Below, in pieces: positions 63,461 through 64,000 of a stretch of DNA of 64,000 bases. Both the position numbers and the translations under genes were made by a program. Origin of the DNA: Roseiarcus sp963783175 (GTDB taxonomy: Bacteria; Pseudomonadota; Alphaproteobacteria; Rhizobiales; Beijerinckiaceae); the NCBI GenBank assembly GCA_963783175.1, contig CAWANG010000016.1, forward strand, positions 62,001 through 126,000, given 5' to 3'. Every line of letters begins with the position of its first letter. The first letter of the stretch is position 1. The notes beneath the pieces were generated by a model. It ran no database searches. It saw only the letters and a program-made list of their open reading frames with translations, and had not been told where the DNA came from.

Positions 63461-64000
63461 ATGGAGGGCGCCACCAGGGTGAAGACCAACACCGTTTTCA
63501 AGAGGGCCCATAATCTATGGCTCTCTCGCCTCGGCGGCTACGCAATCGGTTCCGACATCGGATCCGAGCCGTACTGGGCCGAGGCGCTCGGGGTAAGCCG
63601 GACGACCGTCCGCTCGGTCCTCGCTGCGCTCGCGGCCAAGGGAATCGTGGCGCATGACGGAAGGCGCAAAGTACTCCTGCGCCGCCCCGCTCAATCCGAC
63701 CTTTACCCGGATCTCGAAACCGAGCATCTCAGCGCCATCGTCGAAAAGCGGTTCATGAAATGGATCCTGGATGGCGACTGCAAGCCCGGACAGCAGATCA
63801 ACGGGCTCGAGCTCGCGCGCCAGTTCGGCGTCTCGACCTCTGCGATCCGCGACTATCTCAACCGCTTCAGCCAGTTCGGACTTCTGGAACGGCGGCCGAG
63901 TGGAAGCTGGGCGTTCAAGGGATTCACCAACGAATTCGCCGAGGAATTGTTCGAGGTGCGGGAAATGTTCGAATTGCGCTCGGCGCAAAGGTTCGTCAAC
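63461..64000 (+). CDS. GntR-family regulator with two winged-helix domains, 3' cut by the window edge
   Basis: The frame from the ATG at 63461 is open to the right edge, at least 180 residues. A first wHTH (YWAEALGVSRTTVRSVLAALAAKGIVAHDG) lies at about 40-70 and a second, GntR-like one (INGLELARQFGVSTSAIRDYLNRFSQFGLLERRPSGSW) at about 110-150. ELFEVREMFELRSAQRFVN then looks like the start of an FCD effector domain. The divergent arrangement suggests control of the LgoD/UxaB/ABC operon with a sugar-acid effector. Confidence 0.78.
   Translation, partial: MEGATRVKTNTVFKRAHNLWLSRLGGYAIGSDIGSEPYWAEALGVSRTTVRSVLAALAAKGIVAHDGRRKVLLRRPAQSDLYPDLETEHLSAIVEKRFMKWILDGDCKPGQQINGLELARQFGVSTSAIRDYLNRFSQFGLLERRPSGSWAFKGFTNEFAEELFEVREMFELRSAQRFVN

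Overview
The window is GC-rich, gene-dense chromosomal DNA of an alphaproteobacterium. It most probably belongs to the Hyphomicrobiales (Rhizobiales), near the Beijerinckiaceae/Methylocystaceae. The basis is gene order and gene type: frr-uppS-cdsA-dxr-rseP-bamA-lpxD-fabZ-lpxA-lpxI-lpxB, an S2 protein with an alphaproteobacterial C-terminal extension, LpxI instead of LpxH, a PPi-dependent phosphofructokinase, and the bcp/AsmA-like/tyrS neighbourhood. The placement is an inference; no 16S or other taxonomic marker search was possible.

Layout. 1-3.8 kb: the edge of a DUF2946-like gene, glmS, and two conserved genes of unknown function. 4.0-15.9 kb: a long plus-strand operon for ribosome recycling, undecaprenyl diphosphate, CDP-diacylglycerol, the MEP pathway, RseP, BamA and lipid A. 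16-20.4 kb: a first repeat element, then a six-gene minus-strand operon of small detoxification-type enzymes (GST, cupin, SnoaL-like, alpha/beta hydrolase, OsmC, enoyl-CoA hydratase family). 20.7-25.2 kb: citrate synthase and an ABC importer (ATPase plus fused double permease) without a binding protein. 25.6-29.2 kb: rpsB-tsf, a strong terminator, pyrH and an exported TPR protein. 29.3-35.8 kb: an Asp/Glu/hydantoin racemase-family gene, a Rieske-cytochrome P450 fusion, PPi-PFK, a methyltransferase and a cation/proton antiporter. 35.8-50 kb: an M23 peptidase (frameshifted), Bcp, a large AsmA-like protein, TyrS, a secreted beta-helix protein, ThiL, an IMPase-family gene (multiply frameshifted), an aldose epimerase, FolD, a second repeat element, a NudK-like NUDIX hydrolase and NAD kinase. 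50-58.7 kb: a histidine kinase (frameshifted), a DenD-like dehydrogenase, a short RlpA-like protein, further oxidoreductases, a frameshifted acyl-CoA dehydrogenase, a YihY-family membrane protein and a TPR-methyltransferase. 58.7-64 kb: a sugar-acid operon (LgoD-like and UxaB-like dehydrogenases, sugar ABC binding protein and permease) divergent from a GntR-type regulator cut by the window end.

The most unusual items are: (i) an N-terminal Rieske domain fused to a complete P450; (ii) two related intergenic elements 32.5 kb apart, both between convergent genes, each with a promoter-like box (TTGCGA, 17-nt spacer, TAYSRT-type -10) followed by 4 or 5 copies of a strictly 21-bp-period repeat; (iii) ten apparent single-base insertions, all +1, confined to five genes between 36.6 and 62.2 kb; (iv) a sugar ABC ATPase reduced to about 200 bp that keeps only both termini; and (v) separation of rpsB-tsf-pyrH from frr-uppS-...-lpxB, which are normally contiguous in this group. 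The frameshifts may be real decay or uncorrected assembly errors; both readings are kept open.
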